A stretch of DNA of 64,000 nt from CAVTND01 sp963735955 (GCA_963735955.1 CAVTND010000012.1:186001-250000), one strand, 5' to 3'; positions 36,084 to 46,182 are shown, counted from the stretch's first letter. The notes: generated by a model from the letters alone, not told the origin. Translations and numbers: made by a program.

Positions 36084-37403
36084 TCAAGGCTCATAGGTGG
36101 GAGTGTCGGCGTAGGCCTCGAGCTTGCAGGCACCGGGCGCGGCCTTGTCCTCGACCTCGGCCGGTGGCACTGCCGACAGGATCTTGAAGATGTCGTCCTT
36201 CTCGGCCGGCTTGTCGTTGTAGGTTGCCATGTAGATCGTCTGTTGCATCTGGTGCGTCGCCGGGTTCATGTACGCGTCGAATGTCTGCATGCGGTCGACA
36301 GCCGAGACCTTGATGTTCTCGAGCACCTTGATGACTGCGATGTTGTTGGTGGTGCCGGCTTTCTCGACCGCGCGCAGCAGCTCGCGCGTGGCCATGTAGC
36401 CGTTGTAGTAGACATTGCCAGGCACCTTGATTGCCATGCCCGGATATGTCTTCTGGTAGTTGGCGACGAACTCCTTGACACCCGGCAGGTCGAGCCTCCA
36501 GTACCAGTTAGTGCCGAACACGCCGAAGATCTGATCGGGTCCGAGGCCGTAGACATCGGGCCAGTCCTGCTGGTTGTTGATCCACGCAATCGTCGTGTGC
36601 AGTTTGGCCTGGACCACCTGTTGCCGCAGTGACTTGAGGTCGTCGCCGCCAACCGCCGCAGCGATCACATCGGGCTTCATCTGTTGCGCGCGCAGCAGGT
36701 AGGACGTGAAATCGCGCGTGTTCTGCGGGATCAGGATCTCGCCGATGATCTTCGCGCCTTCGGCCTCGGCGAGCGCGCGCGTGGCTTTCGAGGTGTCGTG
36801 GCCCCAGACATAGTCATTGGTCAGCAGCAGCCAGTTTCTGCCGTTGACCTTGATCGCGTTCTTGACGATCGCCGAAGCAAAATTGGCGCCATTGCCGTCC
36901 CAGACGAATTTGGTGCGGTGGCAGTTCTGGCCGGCTTCGGTCGGACTGCTCGAATTCGTGTTCAGGTAGATGACGCCATGCTTCTGTGCCACCTGCGAAA
37001 TCGCATTGGCCACGCCGGAGTGCAGGGCACCGATCAGGAACGCCGCCTCGTTACGCGTGATCATGCGTTCGGCGACGCGCGAGCCGGTCGCCGGCGTAGT
37101 CTCGGTGTCGATGTGGATCGCCTCGATCGGCCGTCCCAGCACACCGCCCTTGGCGTTGAACTCCTTGATCGCCATCATGGCGCCGAGGCGTTCCTCCTGT
37201 CCGCTGGCGCCGTACTGGCCGCTGGCATCCATCGTCAGTCCGATCGTCAGCGCCTTCTTCTGTCCGGACTGGGCCCAGGCATGGTGGTGCTTCCACGGGC
37301 CGAAGAACGGCGCCGCGCCATAGAGTCCCGCGGTAGCGGCCGACAGCGCCGTGGCCTTCAACAGCCGGCGGCGTGCTGCGTTGTTGCGTGTCTCCTCGTT
37401 CAT
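36084..37403 (-). CDS. LivJ-type substrate-binding protein with Tat signal
   Basis: 439 residues. The N-terminus carries a twin-arginine-like motif ARRRLLKATALSAATAGLYG, suggesting Tat export of a folded protein. The body is a periplasmic-binding-protein type 1 domain (ALTIGLTMDASGQYGASG, FIGALHSGVANAI, YLNTNSSSPTEAG, WLLLTNDYVWGHD, YYNGYMATRELLRAVEKAG). It delivers the ligand to LivHMGF. The Gly-Pro of typical amino acid binders is not conserved, so the ligand cannot be read. 39 bp after the dehydrogenase gene. Confidence 0.87.
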   Translation of the reverse strand: MNEETRNNAARRRLLKATALSAATAGLYGAAPFFGPWKHHHAWAQSGQKKALTIGLTMDASGQYGASGQEERLGAMMAIKEFNAKGGVLGRPIEAIHIDTETTPATGSRVAERMITRNEAAFLIGALHSGVANAISQVAQKHGVIYLNTNSSSPTEAGQNCHRTKFVWDGNGANFASAIVKNAIKVNGRNWLLLTNDYVWGHDTSKATRALAEAEGAKIIGEILIPQNTRDFTSYLLRAQQMKPDVIAAAVGGDDLKSLRQQVVQAKLHTTIAWINNQQDWPDVYGLGPDQIFGVFGTNWYWRLDLPGVKEFVANYQKTYPGMAIKVPGNVYYNGYMATRELLRAVEKAGTTNNIAVIKVLENIKVSAVDRMQTFDAYMNPATHQMQQTIYMATYNDKPAEKDDIFKILSAVPPAEVEDKAAPGACKLEAYADTPTYEP

Positions 37404-37442
37404 GCTTGCCTCCTTTGCGGCATGTATGTCGTACGGCGCCCC

Positions 37443-38333
37443 TCACCGCGCGACGATCTTGAAATTGTTCAGTTGCTCCTGCGCCTCGATCAGCGATGGA
37501 ATGAAACGGTCGGCCAGACCGAGCGCGGCGGCCTGCACCAGAGACTGGTGCACGGCTTCGCCGATGAAACTCGCAACGCCGAGGCCTTCGGTCATGTGGG
37601 TGTAGTAACTCATGTCCTTGCGGCCATTGGCGATCGAAAACTTCATGCCGGTGAAGTCGCCGCGCGCCGCGCCTTCGGCAATCATGCGGAACACACCCGA
37701 GTTGACGCCGCCCGCAGCAACCACTTCGACCAGCTTGGTGAGCGGCAAGCCGGCTCTGGCTGCGGCCGCGAAGGCCTCGGCCGTACTGGTCGCGATCGAC
37801 AGCGCCAGAAAGTTGTTGATCAGCTTCAGTACATGGCCGCTGCCCGGCGGGCCGACATGGATCACGTTCTCGCAGAAGGCCTTCATGACCGGCGCCAGTC
37901 GCGCGAAATCCGCTTCGTCGGCGCCGACCATCGTGTTTAGCCGGCCTTCCTCGGCCTCCTTCGGCGTGCGGGCCAGCGGAGCGTCAATAAAGCGCACTCC
38001 GCGCTCGGCACACGCGGCGCGCAGCCTGGTGGTCGAGTCGGGCTCGGCGGTCGAGCAGTCGACGATCATCTGACCGCTGCGGCTGGCGCCAAGCAAGCCA
38101 CCGGCCATCACAGCCTCGACCTGTGGCGAGCCGGTCACGCAGATGAAAACGATGTCACTCGCCTTCGCAATTTCTGCCAGGTTCGACACTTCCATCGCTC
38201 CGGCGGCGAGCAGATCCGCCAGATTGCCGCGGTTTCGATGCGCCTTGAACGTCAGCGCATAGCCCTTGGCCAGCAGATTCCTGGCCATGCCATGGCCCAT
38301 CAAGCCGAGCCCTACGAAGCCGATCCGGTCCAT
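37443..38333 (-). CDS. 3-hydroxyisobutyrate dehydrogenase-like oxidoreductase
   Basis: 296 residues of the beta-hydroxyacid dehydrogenase family. It has the Rossmann motif IGFVGLGLMGHGMARNLL, then VDCSTAEPDST, the substrate loop FIDAPLARTPKEAEEG, and the catalytic Lys region GHVLKLINNFLALS. The family includes 3-hydroxyisobutyrate dehydrogenase and tartronate-semialdehyde reductase. With the methylmalonate-semialdehyde dehydrogenase on the divergent arm it could handle hydroxyacid-semialdehyde steps. ATG 38333 lies inside the end of the preceding gene (22-bp overlap). Confidence 0.85.
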   Translation of the reverse strand: MDRIGFVGLGLMGHGMARNLLAKGYALTFKAHRNRGNLADLLAAGAMEVSNLAEIAKASDIVFICVTGSPQVEAVMAGGLLGASRSGQMIVDCSTAEPDSTTRLRAACAERGVRFIDAPLARTPKEAEEGRLNTMVGADEADFARLAPVMKAFCENVIHVGPPGSGHVLKLINNFLALSIATSTAEAFAAAARAGLPLTKLVEVVAAGGVNSGVFRMIAEGAARGDFTGMKFSIANGRKDMSYYTHMTEGLGVASFIGEAVHQSLVQAAALGLADRFIPSLIEAQEQLNNFKIVAR

Positions 38334-40292
38334 TGCCTGTCCTCGTCGAGTTGAGTCGTTCCCTGCTGATTGGGCGATGCCCTCGTCGCGTGGCCGGACG
38401 CAGCTGCGAGCAGATCGACCAGCGCGCCATAGCGGCTCGCAATCTGTTCTATCGCTGCGGCGTCGTCGATCCGGCCTGCGAACCATTCCCGCGCCGCGTC
38501 GCCGAAGATGCTGCGCCCGACCGCGAATCCGCGACACACCGGATGCCTTGCCGCAGCGCTGATGCGCGGCGCCAGTTCGGCGAGCGGTGCGTCCAGACCA
38601 AGGACCAATACGCCGCGACACTGACGGTCGAGTGTGCGCACCGTTGAGGCAATGCGTTCCCAGCCGTCGCGTGCGATCGGGGCAGGAAGCTTCCACCAGT
38701 CCGGCAGGATTCCGGCAGCTCCGATTTCGCGCACAGCGTCGAGCAGGCGCCGATCGGCCTCGACCACCGGGGCATTGGCCGGCAGGACGATCTCGAGCAA
38801 TAGTTCGCGTTGGGTGGCTTCGCAGGCCGCCGCCAGATCCAGCATGCGGTCGATCTGGGTCCGGCGCATTGGCAAGGGATCGTAGGGGTCGAAGGCCACC
38901 AGGCATTTCGCGACGTGGTGGCGTGGCCATGCGCGCAACAGCGATACGATGTTCCGGCCGCCTTCGAACTCGAGCGGACGCTGGCCCGGACTTTCGACCG
39001 GCCTTGCGATCCAGAACCCGGTGTCGAGTTCGGGCAGCAAACTCGCGCCGTAACGGTCATCGATGATGAGTCCGCCCGATGGCGCCTCTGGCCGCGCGGC
39101 CAATGCGCGCCTGGCGCCGAGCGTGATCAGGCGCTTGAAGGTGGTGATGCGGGCAGAGGCTTCCGCATTCTCGCCGGCCAGTGCCTCGAACTGCGCACGG
39201 TGATCGCAGGCGAGGATGGCCAGGGGGGACGGGTCAGCATCACGCAGCGCGGCGCGATGCAGATGATTCAGTGTGGCGTCTTCACGCAGGCGTGGCGTCG
39301 AACTGCCATGGGCGAGAAAGTGTTCCAGCTCCGGCTGTGTCGGCATCGCGGGCGCACAGCCGTGACGCGAAACCACGAGCGCACCGGAGGCGTTGGCGCG
39401 CTGACAACATTCAACCAGAGGTCGATCGCGCAACCAGCCCGACAGGAAACCCGCCATGAAGGCATCGCCGGCCCCGAGCACGTTAAACACCTCGATCGGT
39501 ACGCCGGGCACCGCAAGCCCCGGCCCCGGCGGCCCGCCCGCGGCAAACGCCGTGCAGCCAGCCGCGCCACGCTTGACGACCAGCGTGGCCCGCGTGTGCG
39601 CGCGCACGGCGTCGATGGCTGCGGCCGTTTCATTGCGGCCGCCCGCGATCGCGAATTCCTCCTCGGTGCCGACAATCAGGTCACAGGACGGCAGGAATTC
39701 GCGCAAGGTCTCAGTTACGGCATCTGACTCGACGTAGCGCGTCGCGCCGTCGGCCTGAGGTCGAAGGCCCCAGAGTACGGGACGAAAGTCGATATCGAGC
39801 ACGACGCGGGTACCAGCGGCGACAGCGGCTTCGATCGCCTTGCGGCAGGCCGCGCGCGGGGGTGGCCTGCGACAGATGCGTGCCGGAGATCAGGACCGCG
39901 CGTGCAGACGCGATCAGCGAGGCGTCGAAGTCTTCTGGCGCCAGCGCCATGTCGGCGCAGTTGTCGCGGTAAAACAGCAGCGGAAAGTTGTGCTCGTCGC
40001 GGACGCTGAGAAATACCAGCGCAGTCAGGCGCGCCGGATCTGCCAGCACATGGCTGACGTCGACCCCCGCTCGCGCCAGTTCCTTGCGGACGAACTCGCC
40101 GTTTTGCTCGGCGCCGACCCGGGTCAGCATTGCGCAGTGCAGACCTAGCCGGGCGCAGCCGACCGCGGAATTCGCCGGCGAGCCGCCAAGGTAACGAGCA
40201 AAGCTGGAGACATCCTCGAGACGCGCACCGATCTGCTCGCCATAGAGATCGACTGCCGCGCGACCGACACAGACAAGATCAAACCGCTTCAC
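38312..40292 (-). CDS. iolC: IolC kinase-DUF2090 fusion, one frameshift
   Basis: Read across one break it is ~660 residues. Residues ~1-325 are a PfkB-type kinase: KRFDLVCVGRAAVDLYGEQIG, YLGGSPANSAVG and the late VLGAGDAFMAGFLSG with the catalytic Asp. Residues ~340-655 are DUF2090, an aldolase-like domain (ILACDHRAQFEAL, GGLIIDDRYG, LVAFDPYDPLP, VLGLDAPL). Such fusions act in inositol breakdown as 5-dehydro-2-deoxygluconokinase plus a putative aldolase. An extra G near 39858-39862 shifts frame; before it THLSQ..., after it ACRKAIE and VVLDIDFRPVLWG join correctly. GTG start at 40292, 13 bp after the regulator stop. Confidence 0.85.
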
Positions 40293-40305
40293 GGGCAAGT
40301 CCCAC

Positions 40306-41223
40306 TCATGCGCGTCCTCCGTTGCGGGCCCGGTCGCGACCACCGTTGCGGCGACCAGGCGTCTCGGTGATTCGATGGCCGAGCGCGATGACCAGCGATT
40401 GCGCAAGCACGATTGGCTCGACCAGGGAGCGAAACGGCGAGCGGTGATCGTCGCCGATCACCAGTGCCAGCGAGGCACACGGCACCAGTGGCGAGGCGCG
40501 GCTGTCGGTCATTGCGATGATGTCGGCGCCGCGGCCGCGGGCGGCGCGGGCAATATCGACCACCTCGGGCGTGTAATTGCGGAAGCTGACGACAAACAGC
40601 AGATCACCCCGGCCAAGCACCGCCGACAGTTGCGTATTCATGCCGCCGACACCGTCGAGCAGCGTGACACGCCGCTCGAGCTGTGCGAGCGCATACGCCA
40701 GATAACTGACGACCGGAAAGGAACGGCGCGCGGCCAGCAGATAGACGTGACGGCTGCGCGCGAGCAGGTCGACTGCAGCGCGCAAAGTCCGCTCGTCCAG
40801 TGCATGCGAAAGGTGCTGCAAGCCGGTCACGGCCTCGTCCACCTGCACGCGCAGCACTTCGCCCGCACCAGTCGCGGCTGGCACCTTGCGGCGCATCGAT
40901 TCGATCCGCTCACGGTAGGTCGGCGCGCGGCCGACCAGATGCGAACGAAACACCTGGCGCAGCGCCGCGAAGCCATCGAAGCCGAAGGCACCGGCAAACC
41001 GAACCAGCGCCGAGGGATGCACGCCGGCGGCGCTGGCCAGGCCTGCCGCGGTGCCGAGCGCGAAGTCCTCCGGAGCGTTGAGTGCCAGCTGCGCAATCGA
41101 TCGCAGCTGGCGCGGCAGCGAGTCCAGGCGTGCGGCGATCTCTGCCATCAGGGATTCGAAACCCTGGCGGCGCTCATTCCGCTCCCTGGCTTTGCGCGCG
41201 GGCTGCGCTTGCAGCGATTGCAC
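40306..41223 (-). CDS. MurR/RpiR-family transcriptional regulator
   Basis: 305 residues. The N-terminal HTH_6 domain spans about residues 28-105 (LAGLASAAGVHPSALVRFAGAFGFDGFAALR is the recognition region) and a SIS sugar-phosphate-binding domain spans about 130-270 (VYLLAARRSFPVVSYLAYAL, LFVVSFRNYTPEVVDIA, IIAMTDSRASPLV). Members sense phosphorylated sugars or polyols, which fits the downstream IolC kinase. It is the first gene of the leftward operon, divergent from livM across a short region with an inverted repeat. It ends with an Arg-rich tail. Confidence 0.87.
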   Translation of the reverse strand: MQSLQAQPARKARERNERRQGFESLMAEIAARLDSLPRQLRSIAQLALNAPEDFALGTAAGLASAAGVHPSALVRFAGAFGFDGFAALRQVFRSHLVGRAPTYRERIESMRRKVPAATGAGEVLRVQVDEAVTGLQHLSHALDERTLRAAVDLLARSRHVYLLAARRSFPVVSYLAYALAQLERRVTLLDGVGGMNTQLSAVLGRGDLLFVVSFRNYTPEVVDIARAARGRGADIIAMTDSRASPLVPCASLALVIGDDHRSPFRSLVEPIVLAQSLVIALGHRITETPGRRNGGRDRARNGGRA

Positions 41224-41308
41224 TGATTCCTCCCACCGGAACCGGATTGCCGAGCCCGGGATCGTTCGGCTCGAAATTCCGAACCGGTGCTTGTATGCGG
41301 GAAGATTA

Positions 41309-41350
41309 GAACGTACATTTCGTTTTGTCTACTAAATAGAATGTTCGTTC
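41309..41350. promoter_or_regulatory. Candidate RpiR operator, inverted repeat
   Basis: GAACGTACATTT (41309-41320) and GAATGTTCGTTC (41339-41350) are inverted arms matching 10 of 12 bases around an 18-bp spacer. The spacer includes TACTAAAT, a possible -10. The site lies between the divergent regulator and livM starts and overlaps the annotated livM ATG, so livM may actually start at the in-frame GTG 41356 or later. Confidence 0.5.
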
Positions 41351-42402
41351 CGCAAGTGGCGGGCGAACCTCATGATGAACTGGGCGATCACCCGCAGCAG
41401 CCGACACCGGAGCCTTCCTTGATCCCTGCGCGACCCCGGTTCGGCTGGCCGTTCGCGATCACGCTCGCCGTGCTGGCCACGACCCCGTTGTGGATCAAGG
41501 GGGTCGGCCTGTATCAGTACATCGCGGTCGAAATCCTGATCTGGGCCTTGTTTGCGCTGTCGTACAACCTGCTGCTCGGGCAGGGTGGCCTGCCGTCGTT
41601 CGGCCACGGCGCCTTCTTCGGGACCGGCGCCTATGCGTTTGGTCTCGCAGTCAAGCACCTCGCACCGAATCTGTGGCTCGGCCTCGGCGCGGCGGTGCTG
41701 GCGGCCGCTGCTACTGGCGCTCTGGTCGCGGCTTTCATTTCGCATCGGCGCGGCATCTACTACGCCCTGATGACGATCGCTTTCGGCCAGTTGTTCTGGT
41801 TCGTGGCAATCAAGTGGCACAGCGTGACCGGCGGCGAAGACGGCCTGCTCAACATACCGCGGCCGCCGGTCGATCTGGGCTGGATCAGCTGGAGTCTGCG
41901 CAGCAATGAGGCGCTGTTCTACTTCGCACTCGTGCTGTTCGCTTTGGTGACCGTGTTCCTGTGGCAACTGATGGATGCTCCGTTTGGCCGTGTGATGGCC
42001 GCGGTCAAGGGCAACGAGGAACGCGCGCGCTACTGCGGACACAAGGTCTGGACGGTCAAGTTCTCGACTTTCGTGCTCTCGGCCGCGCTGGCCGGTTTGG
42101 CGGGGGCACTGTTTGCGATGGCCCAAAACTCCGCCTATCCGAACGTCATGAGCCTGCAGAACTCCGGCTTCGTGGTGATGATGGTGCTGGTCGGCGGCGG
42201 ACTCGTCAGCTTCTGGGGACCGGTCATCGGCGCGGCCTTCTTCATCCTCGCGCGCGATCTGCTCGGTGCCTACACCGAGGCCTGGCTGCTCTGGTACGGG
42301 CTGCTGTTCATGGCGGTGGTGCTGTTCAAGCCCGAGGGCATCGCCGGTGCCTGGCGGGCAATGCGAGCGCGTGGCGTGCGGCCGTACGCGCGGAGCGCCT
42401 GA
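41341..42402 (+). CDS. livM: Branched-chain amino acid-type ABC permease LivM
   Basis: ~350 residues with an extended N-terminal tail, then 9-10 membrane segments. LivM hallmarks: ALSYNLLLGQGGLPSFGHGAFFGTGAY, VAAFISHRRGIYYALMTIAFGQLF, DAPFGRVMAAVKGNEERARYCGH and LVGGGLVSFWGPVIGAAFF. It partners LivH of the divergent operon. Its stop overlaps the livG start (TGATG). The N-terminal start is uncertain because the ATG lies inside the putative operator. Confidence 0.87.
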   Translation: MFVPQVAGEPHDELGDHPQQPTPEPSLIPARPRFGWPFAITLAVLATTPLWIKGVGLYQYIAVEILIWALFALSYNLLLGQGGLPSFGHGAFFGTGAYAFGLAVKHLAPNLWLGLGAAVLAAAATGALVAAFISHRRGIYYALMTIAFGQLFWFVAIKWHSVTGGEDGLLNIPRPPVDLGWISWSLRSNEALFYFALVLFALVTVFLWQLMDAPFGRVMAAVKGNEERARYCGHKVWTVKFSTFVLSAALAGLAGALFAMAQNSAYPNVMSLQNSGFVVMMVLVGGGLVSFWGPVIGAAFFILARDLLGAYTEAWLLWYGLLFMAVVLFKPEGIAGAWRAMRARGVRPYARSA

Positions 42403-43145
42403 TGAACCTGCTCGAGGCACGTGGACTGCACAAACGCTTCGGTCGCCAGATCGTGCTCGATGGCGTCTCGCTTGCATTCGAGGAAGGGCGCCTGGCCGGG
42501 ATCATCGGACCCAACGGTGCGGGCAAGACGACCTGCTTCAACGTACTGACGGGTCGATTCAGACCTGAGCGCGGGCAGGTCCTGTTCGACGGTGCCGACA
42601 TCACCGGACTGAGCCCGAGTGCGATCGCGCGGCGTGGCGTCTCGCGTTCGTTCCAGCTGATGAATCTGTTCGATGCGCTGTCCGTGCTCGACAATGTGAT
42701 CGTCGCCACGCCTGGCCTGCGCGAGCGCGCATTCCGCCCGTTCGGTGCAGTGCGCAAGGACAGCGCGTTGCAGGCACAGTCCGAGCAGCTGCTGGCCGAG
42801 GTCGGCCTGAGCGGCAAGGAAAGGTTCGAGGCGAAAAGCCTCGCCTACGGCGATCGCCGGCGACTCGAGATCGCGGTCGCCCTGGCCGCCGCACCGCGCC
42901 TGCTCTTCCTCGACGAGCCGACCGCCGGCATGGGGGCGGAGGGCGCGCGCCAGCTGGCACGCCTGATCGAACGCCTGCGCGAGCGGGTCACGATCGTGAT
43001 CATCGAGCATGACATGCCGTTTCTGTTCGGGCTGGCCGATCACATTTCGGTGATTCAATGGGGTCAGGTCATCGCGCAGGGGACACCGGCGGAACTGCGC
43101 GCCGATCCCTGGGTGGCGCGCTCCAATCTGGGAGCGCTGAACTGA
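42402..43145 (+). CDS. livG: ABC transporter ATPase LivG
   Basis: 247 residues. Walker A is GPNGAGKTT, the LivG-specific block RGVSRSFQLMNLFDALSVLDNV follows, the signature is degenerate (LAYGDRRRLEIAVAL), Walker B is RLLFLDEPTAGMG, and the switch His is in IIEHDMPFLF. It energises LivHM. Start codon overlaps the livM stop; livF follows after 18 bp. Confidence 0.9.
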   Translation: MNLLEARGLHKRFGRQIVLDGVSLAFEEGRLAGIIGPNGAGKTTCFNVLTGRFRPERGQVLFDGADITGLSPSAIARRGVSRSFQLMNLFDALSVLDNVIVATPGLRERAFRPFGAVRKDSALQAQSEQLLAEVGLSGKERFEAKSLAYGDRRRLEIAVALAAAPRLLFLDEPTAGMGAEGARQLARLIERLRERVTIVIIEHDMPFLFGLADHISVIQWGQVIAQGTPAELRADPWVARSNLGALN

Positions 43146-43163
43146 TCATGGAGCGATGACCTG

Positions 43164-43861
43164 ATGCTGCGGATCGACGCCATCGACACCGCCTACGGCG
43201 AGACCCAGGTGCTGTTCAAGGTCTCGCTCAGCGTGGCAGCCCGGCGAAGTCGTCGCTCTGCTCGGTGCCAGCGGCGCCGGCAAGACGACCACCTTGCGTT
43301 CGGTGCTCGGGCTGACTCCGGCGCGCGCGGGACGCATCGAGTTCGATGGCGCTGACATCACGCACGACAAGTCGCACGCGATCGCCCGCCGCGGCGTCGG
43401 CTGGGTTCCGGAGGAACGCCGCATCGTCCCGAGCCTGACCGTGCGGCGCAATCTCGAGATTGCGCGCAAGGCAACGCGCTTCCGCTCCTGGAGCATCGGC
43501 GACTGTTGCGAGATCTTCACTGCGCTCGAGCTATCTGCTCGAGCGCGAGAGCGAGAATCTCTCGGGCGGTGAGATGCAGATGGTGGCGATTTCGCGCGCG
43601 CTGATCGGCAGCCCGGGACTGGTGCTGATGGACGAGCCGAGCCAGGGCCTGGCGCCAAAGATCGTGCAGGACGTGATGCGGACGGTGCAGCGGATGAAAG
43701 GAGAAGGCCTGGGTGTGCTGCTGGTCGAGCAGAACGTTCATGCGGCGCTGGCAGTGGCGGATCGCGTCGTGGTGCTCGATCACGGCGCGGTCGCGTTCAG
43801 CGGCGAGGCGGATCAACTTCGCCGTGATGCTGGACTACGGCAACGGCTGCTGGGGACCTGA
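43164..43861 (+). CDS. livF: ABC transporter ATPase LivF, two frameshifts
   Basis: About 232 residues after joining frames. It begins MLRIDAIDTAYGETQVLF, with Walker A in GASGAGKTT, EERRIVPSLTVRRNLEIA, signature LSGGEMQMVAISRALIG, Walker B LVLMDEPSQGLAP and switch VEQNVHAAL. Extra bases near 43238 (SLSVQPGEVVALLG is restored by removing one G) and near 43535 (before YLLERESENLSGGE) split it. LivF is the second ATPase of the transporter. Stop overlaps the next ATPase's ATG (ATGA). Confidence 0.83.
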
Positions 43862-44470
43862 TGAGCGAACTGCTGGCAGTCGATGGGCTGTGTAAAGAGT
43901 ATCGGCGGCATCGCTTCGCACCGCCGACGTTTGCGCTGAACGCATCCTTGCGATTCGACGCAGCCGGCGATCGTTGGCGTGCTCGGTCCGAACGGTTCGG
44001 GAAAGACGACGCTGTTCGAGTTGATCACGGGCTTGAATCAGCCGACGCACGGGGAAGTCCGGGTCTGTGGCCAGGCGATCCATCGGGTCAAGCGCAGCCA
44101 GCGCGGACAGCTGGCGCGCCACTATCACCAGTCCTACCAGATGCGGCGTTTTCACGAGTGGATGCCGGAGGTCCTGCAACAGCCGGCGGCACTCGACGAG
44201 GCGCGCGTGCACCTGTTCGACGAGCCGCAATTCAATACGCAGGATGGCTATATCGGTTTCATGCTGCGATTTTTTCGTCGGCTGCGCAGCGAGGGCAAGC
44301 TGGTGTTCGTCTGCATGCATCCGAACGAACGCTGGCAGCTCGAGCTGATGCGGGAACTGGCCGAGCGCCTGGTGTTCGTCCATCGCGGCGCGGTGTCCGA
44401 GTACCGCGACTTCGATTCGCTGGTGGCAACGCCGGAGGCGCGCGACTACCTCGGAGCCCTGCTCGATTGA
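43861..44470 (+). CDS. Atypical third ABC ATPase, one frameshift
   Basis: ~200 residues. It starts MSELLAVDGLCKEYRRHRF; a +1 shift near 43967 leads into VLGPNGSGKTTLFELITGLNQPTHGEVRV (Walker A, residues ~42-50). Walker B-like VHLFDEPQFNTQDGYIGFML is present, and CMHPNERWQLELM replaces the switch His block. No LSGGQ-type signature is visible between them, where HYHQSYQMRRFHEWMPEVLQQ stands instead. It is shorter than LivG/LivF. ATGA overlap with livF shows coupling. It may serve the Liv transporter or a different function; the missing signature makes normal ABC dimer catalysis doubtful. Confidence 0.65.
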
Positions 44471-44584
44471 GCTCGTCCGGACGGCATGCAACGGGCGGCA
44501 GGCGGGAGCACAATTAGCGATGATTCAAAGCGAAGGCGGCGCGAGGATGCGTCGTCAGTTCATGGACGCAAGCGATGGGAAAGA

Positions 44585-46134
44585 CTGAAGCAGGTTGCGG
44601 ATATCACGCACTGGATCGGCGGCGCGCCTCGCCGGCGGCGCCGCAGGGCGAACTTCCGAGGTGTTCAATCCCGCCACCGGCGAGGTCACCGGACTGGTTC
44701 GTCTGGCTGATGCGGCCATCGTCGACGCCGCGGTCAAGAGCGCGCGCTCGGCCTGGCTCGGGTGGAGCGAGACCTCGATGCTGAATCGTGCGCGCGTGAT
44801 GTTCCGCTTCAAGGAACTGCTGGATCGCCACCACGATGAGCTGGCCCGCACCATCACGCGCGAGCACGGCAAGATCTTCAGCGATGCGCGCGGCGAGGTT
44901 CAGCGCGGCATCGAGATCGTCGAGTTCGCCTGCGGCGCGCCGCAGCTGCTGAAGACAAGCTATTCGGACAACATCGGCGGCGGCATCGACAATTTCTCGC
45001 TGCGCCAGCCGCTCGGCGTGGTGGCCGGCATCACGCCGTTCAATTTTCCGGCCATGGTGCCGATGTGGATGTTTCCGCTGGCGCTGGTCTGCGGCAACAC
45101 CTTCATTCTCAAGCCGTCCGAGCGCGATCCGTCCGCCTCACTGCTGATCGCCGATCTGCTGCGGCAGGCGGGTCTGCCGGACGGCGCGTTCAACGTCGTG
45201 CAGGGCGACAAGGTCGCGGTCGACGCGATCCTCGCGCATCCGGGAATCGCGGCGGTGAGTTTTGTCGGCTCGACGCCGATCGCGGAATACATCCACCGCG
45301 AAGGCACGCGCATGGCAAGCGCGTGCAGGCGCTCGGCGGCGCCAAGAATCACATGGTCGTGATGCCCGATGCCGACCTCGATGCAGGCGGCCGATGCGCT
45401 GATCGGGCGCCGCCTACGGTTCCGCCGGCGAGCGCTGCATGGCGATTTCGGTCGGCGTGGTGGTCGGTGCGGTCGGCGACGCGCTGATCGAGAAGCTGAA
45501 GCCGCGGATCGCCGCGCTGCGCATCCGCGACGGCATGGATGCCGACGCCGACATGGGTCCGGTGGTCACCGCGACGCATCGCGAGAAGATCCTCGGCTAT
45601 ATCGAGGCCGGCATTGCCGAAGGTGCGCATCTGGTCTGCGACGGTCGCGCGCATGACCGTGCCCGGCCGCGAAGACGGATTCTTCCTCGGTGCCACGCTG
45701 TTCGATCAGGTCAAGCCGACGATGAAGATCTATCGCGAGGAGATCTTCGGTCCGGTGCTGTCGATGGTCAGCGCGTGCCTGACCTCGCAGCGGCGCTCGA
45801 CCTGGTCAACGCCCACGAGTTCGGCAATGGCGTGGCGTGCTTACACGGCCGACGGCGACACCGCGCGCGAGTTTGCGCGCCGCGTGCAGTGCCGGCATGG
45901 TCGGCATCAATGTGCCGATTCCGGTGCCGATGGCCTTCCACTCGTTCGGTGGCTGGAAGCGCTCGCTGTTCGGCGACCACCACGCCTACGGCGAAGAGGC
46001 GATCCGCTTCTACACGCGCTACAAGAGCGTGATGCAGCGCTGGCCCGACCCGGCGGCGTCGCAAAGGGCCGGAATTCACGATGCCGGTCAACACAGTAGC
46101 GCTTGTCCGTCAAGTCAGACCGCCGAGACCGTAA
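44585..46134 (+). CDS. mmsA: CoA-acylating methylmalonate-semialdehyde dehydrogenase, frameshifted
   Basis: About 505 residues when frames are joined, normal for MmsA/IolA. N-terminal ADITHWIGG and SEVFNPATGEVTG, cofactor block GVVAGITPFNFPAMVPMWM, FVGSTPIAEYI, VQALGGAKNHMVVMPDAD, the catalytic Cys in GSAGERCMAISV, and YREEIFGPVLSMV. Frame breaks occur near 44640, 45318, 45375, 45408, 45650, 45780, 45885 and 46060. Joining ends with KGPEFTMPV and a TAA at 46132. The start is unclear; a CTG at 44585 heads the right frame. It would convert malonate or methylmalonate semialdehyde to acetyl- or propionyl-CoA, the last step of inositol or valine breakdown. Confidence 0.8.
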
Positions 46135-46182
46135 ACTGCGCGCGGCCCGGGCGTCCCGGCCATCCAAGTTCCGAGGAAATCA

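Noticed and set aside
44585..46134. mmsA and neighbouring liv genes as true pseudogenes
   Set aside because: Breaks are scattered single-base changes with no loss of motifs on either side and affect essential genes in the same stretch equally.
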